Shown here: positions 3,914 to 5,174 of the stretch, piece by piece
How the letters are laid out: each line of letters begins with the position of its first letter
Numbering within the stretch: position 1 is the first letter of the stretch
Assembly (NCBI GenBank): GCA_018829455.1
Contig: JAHJUB010000010.1
Span: 1-5,174 of the forward strand
DNA from: Candidatus Omnitrophota bacterium
Lineage (GTDB): Bacteria; Ratteibacteria; UBA8468; MWAK01
Direction of reading: 5' to 3'
DNA: 5,174 nucleotides
Made by a program: the position numbers and the translations under genes
Notes under the pieces: model-generated
Told to the model about the DNA's origin: nothing
Databases searched by the model: none
Seen by the model: only the letters and a program-made list of their open reading frames with translations

Positions 3914-5174
3914 ATGGATTACGAAAATTCACTTTCAGGGCTGGCGGATAATCTTGTTGCCGGAACAAGAAAGATGGTTCGCCAGGTCAAGACAGAAGAA
4001 GAGTTAAGGATTGGATTTGAAAAGATACTGGACCCTGTTCTTAAAAGTCCCGTCAAAATTCATTCCCGTTATGAACGCGCCAGCGCCGAGGCAAAGACCA
4101 TTTTCCGCGGACGACCCGACGCCGTTCACGGGCAGTTAATTATTGAATACGAATCTCCGGGTTCATTTTCTTCCAAAGGAAACGTAGCACACGCCTATCA
4201 GCAATTAACGGACTATCTCTCCGCGGAATCCCGGGATTCCAAAGCAACCCAACCGGTTGGCGTTGGGTTTGACGGCGAATCCATCTTTTTTGTTCAGTTT
4301 CGCGCCGCGGAAATTAAGGCAGGCGGAAAAACAGAGTTTGTCCTGCGCGGACCTTATTCCTTCAACTCCGAAAGCGCCCGAACGTTCCTGATTTATCTGC
4401 GCGCTCTGGCACGCCTGCCGCTCACCGCGGAAAACCTGGCCGAAAAGTTTGGGCCTAAAAGCGAACTTGCGCCAAAAGCGGTTTCGGCTTTTGCCGATGC
4501 GCTGGAACACTGGGGAAATGAAAGAGTAAGCGTCTTTTTCAATGAGTGGAAACGCCTTTTCGGCATTGTTTACGGCGAGCAGTTCAGCGCCCATCAGGAA
4601 AAAGAGGCGGTCGCCCTATCAACGTTGTACCGGGTCGGCCAGGAAACTGATTTCCAGGAACTTCTTTTTTCCGTTCATACCTACTTCGCTTTTTTAATGA
4701 AACTTATCGCGGCGGAACTTCTGACGTTGCGGGAAACCACTTTCAGTTCCTCGTTTACCGCCGAACTTACCCACGCTTCCAAAGATGGCTTAACCGCTAA
4801 ACTTTCCGACATAGAAGACGGCGGAATATACGCTCGCCGGGGAATTACCAATTTTCTGGAAGGCGATTTTTTCCGCTGGTACCTTGATGCCTGGTCCCCA
4901 CGGCTAGAAGAAGCAATCCGGGAGATAACCAGGGCTCTTTCGGAATTTGAACCGGCAACAAGCACCCTCAACCCCAACTCCACCCGAGACCTTATCAAAA
5001 AACTCTATCAATATCTGGTCCCGCAGGAAGTCCGGCACCGGCTCGGCGAATACTATACTCCGGACTGGCTGGCGGAAATGGTCCTTAATGAAACCGGATA
5101 TAATGGCGATACCAAAAAGAGAGTGCTGGACCCGGCCTGCGGTTCCGGCACCTTCCTGGTCCTGGCCATTCAAC
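3914..5174 (+). CDS. Nuclease-methyltransferase fusion, type IIG-like restriction-modification enzyme (3' partial)
   Basis: The frame stays open from ATG 3914 to the end of the window: 420 residues with no stop. Residues about 30-130 resemble a PD-(D/E)xK nuclease: GRPDAVHGQLIIEYESPG places Pro68-Asp69 and Glu78-x-Glu80, followed by AYQQLTDYL as in restriction endonuclease subunits. The usual lysine is glutamate here. A helical connector with no ATP-binding motif fills about 150-370. Then come GEYYTPDWLAEMV (378-390), the segment preceding many N6-adenine methyltransferase cores, and DPACGSGTFL (406-415), motif I, which binds S-adenosylmethionine. The catalytic NPPY motif and target recognition domain would lie beyond the edge. 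Nuclease and methylase on one chain without an intervening helicase points to type IIG/Eco57I-like or MmeI-like enzymes rather than type ISP. It starts 22 bp after the HEPN stop, probably in the same operon. Confidence 0.85.
   Translation, partial: MDYENSLSGLADNLVAGTRKMVRQVKTEEELRIGFEKILDPVLKSPVKIHSRYERASAEAKTIFRGRPDAVHGQLIIEYESPGSFSSKGNVAHAYQQLTDYLSAESRDSKATQPVGVGFDGESIFFVQFRAAEIKAGGKTEFVLRGPYSFNSESARTFLIYLRALARLPLTAENLAEKFGPKSELAPKAVSAFADALEHWGNERVSVFFNEWKRLFGIVYGEQFSAHQEKEAVALSTLYRVGQETDFQELLFSVHTYFAFLMKLIAAELLTLRETTFSSSFTAELTHASKDGLTAKLSDIEDGGIYARRGITNFLEGDFFRWYLDAWSPRLEEAIREITRALSEFEPATSTLNPNSTRDLIKKLYQYLVPQEVRHRLGEYYTPDWLAEMVLNETGYNGDTKKRVLDPACGSGTFLVLAIQ
4225..4260. repeat. Two perfect palindromes inside the restriction-modification gene
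   Basis: GGAATCCCGGGATTCC (4225-4240) is a perfect 16-bp palindrome and CCAACCGGTTGG (4249-4260) a perfect 12-bp one, eight bases apart. Both lie in the coding region just after the nuclease motif. They may be chance products of codon choice. Confidence 0.45.

Noticed and set aside
4205..4594. 129-codon open frame on the - strand
   Set aside because: It is antisense to the restriction-modification gene, whose own frame stays open through the whole region and carries nuclease and methyltransferase motifs.
4681..5173. Two further - strand open frames (4681-4998 and 4904-5173)
   Set aside because: Both are antisense shadows of the same methyltransferase gene; the + strand frame encodes DPACGSGTFL here.
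3914..5174. Reading the partial gene as type ISP or a type I HsdM subunit
   Set aside because: No helicase motifs lie between the nuclease-like region and the methyltransferase motifs as in type ISP, and an HsdM subunit would not carry an N-terminal nuclease-like domain. The C-terminus is not visible, so this is not final.

Overview
The window is bacterial-looking DNA with the standard genetic code, tightly packed genes and Shine-Dalgarno sites on some of them. No gene fixes the taxon. A fucose-isomerase-family protein next to a Gfo/Idh/MocA oxidoreductase, at roughly 50-65% G+C in the metabolic part, would suit a sugar-degrading environmental bacterium, possibly an uncultured lineage. That is only a weak inference.

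Region 1 (1-2372) is metabolic. The C-terminal two thirds of an L-fucose isomerase-family protein runs in from the left edge on the + strand. It meets a complete Gfo/Idh/MocA-family NAD(P)-dependent oxidoreductase on the - strand; the two genes converge with only 14 bp between their stop codons. Both probably act on sugars or sugar derivatives, but the substrates cannot be read from the sequence.

Region 2 (2373-2888) holds a short divergent intergenic region with a small inverted repeat, then a 116-residue two-helix membrane protein of unknown function. After it comes an AT-rich spacer with a good sigma-70-type promoter (TTGACT, 17 bp, TACAAT) overlapped by nested inverted repeats.

Region 3 (2889 to the right edge) looks like a defence or toxin-antitoxin operon. 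The first gene encodes a winged-helix domain fused to a minimal nucleotidyltransferase (MNT antitoxin type). The second overlaps it by 29 bp and encodes a HEPN-domain protein (probable RNase toxin). Twenty-two bases later starts a large gene that runs off the window. Its visible 420 residues contain a PD-(D/E)xK-like nuclease region, a helical connector and the first motifs of an N6-adenine DNA methyltransferase (GEYYTP and DPACGSGTFL), so it is probably a single-chain restriction-modification enzyme (type IIG-like). The close same-strand packing suggests co-transcription from the promoter before the nucleotidyltransferase gene. The first two genes are visibly more AT-rich than what lies on either side, as expected for an acquired module.

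No tRNA, rRNA, CRISPR array, insertion sequence or convincing intrinsic terminator was seen. There is no gene-free stretch longer than about 100 bases.
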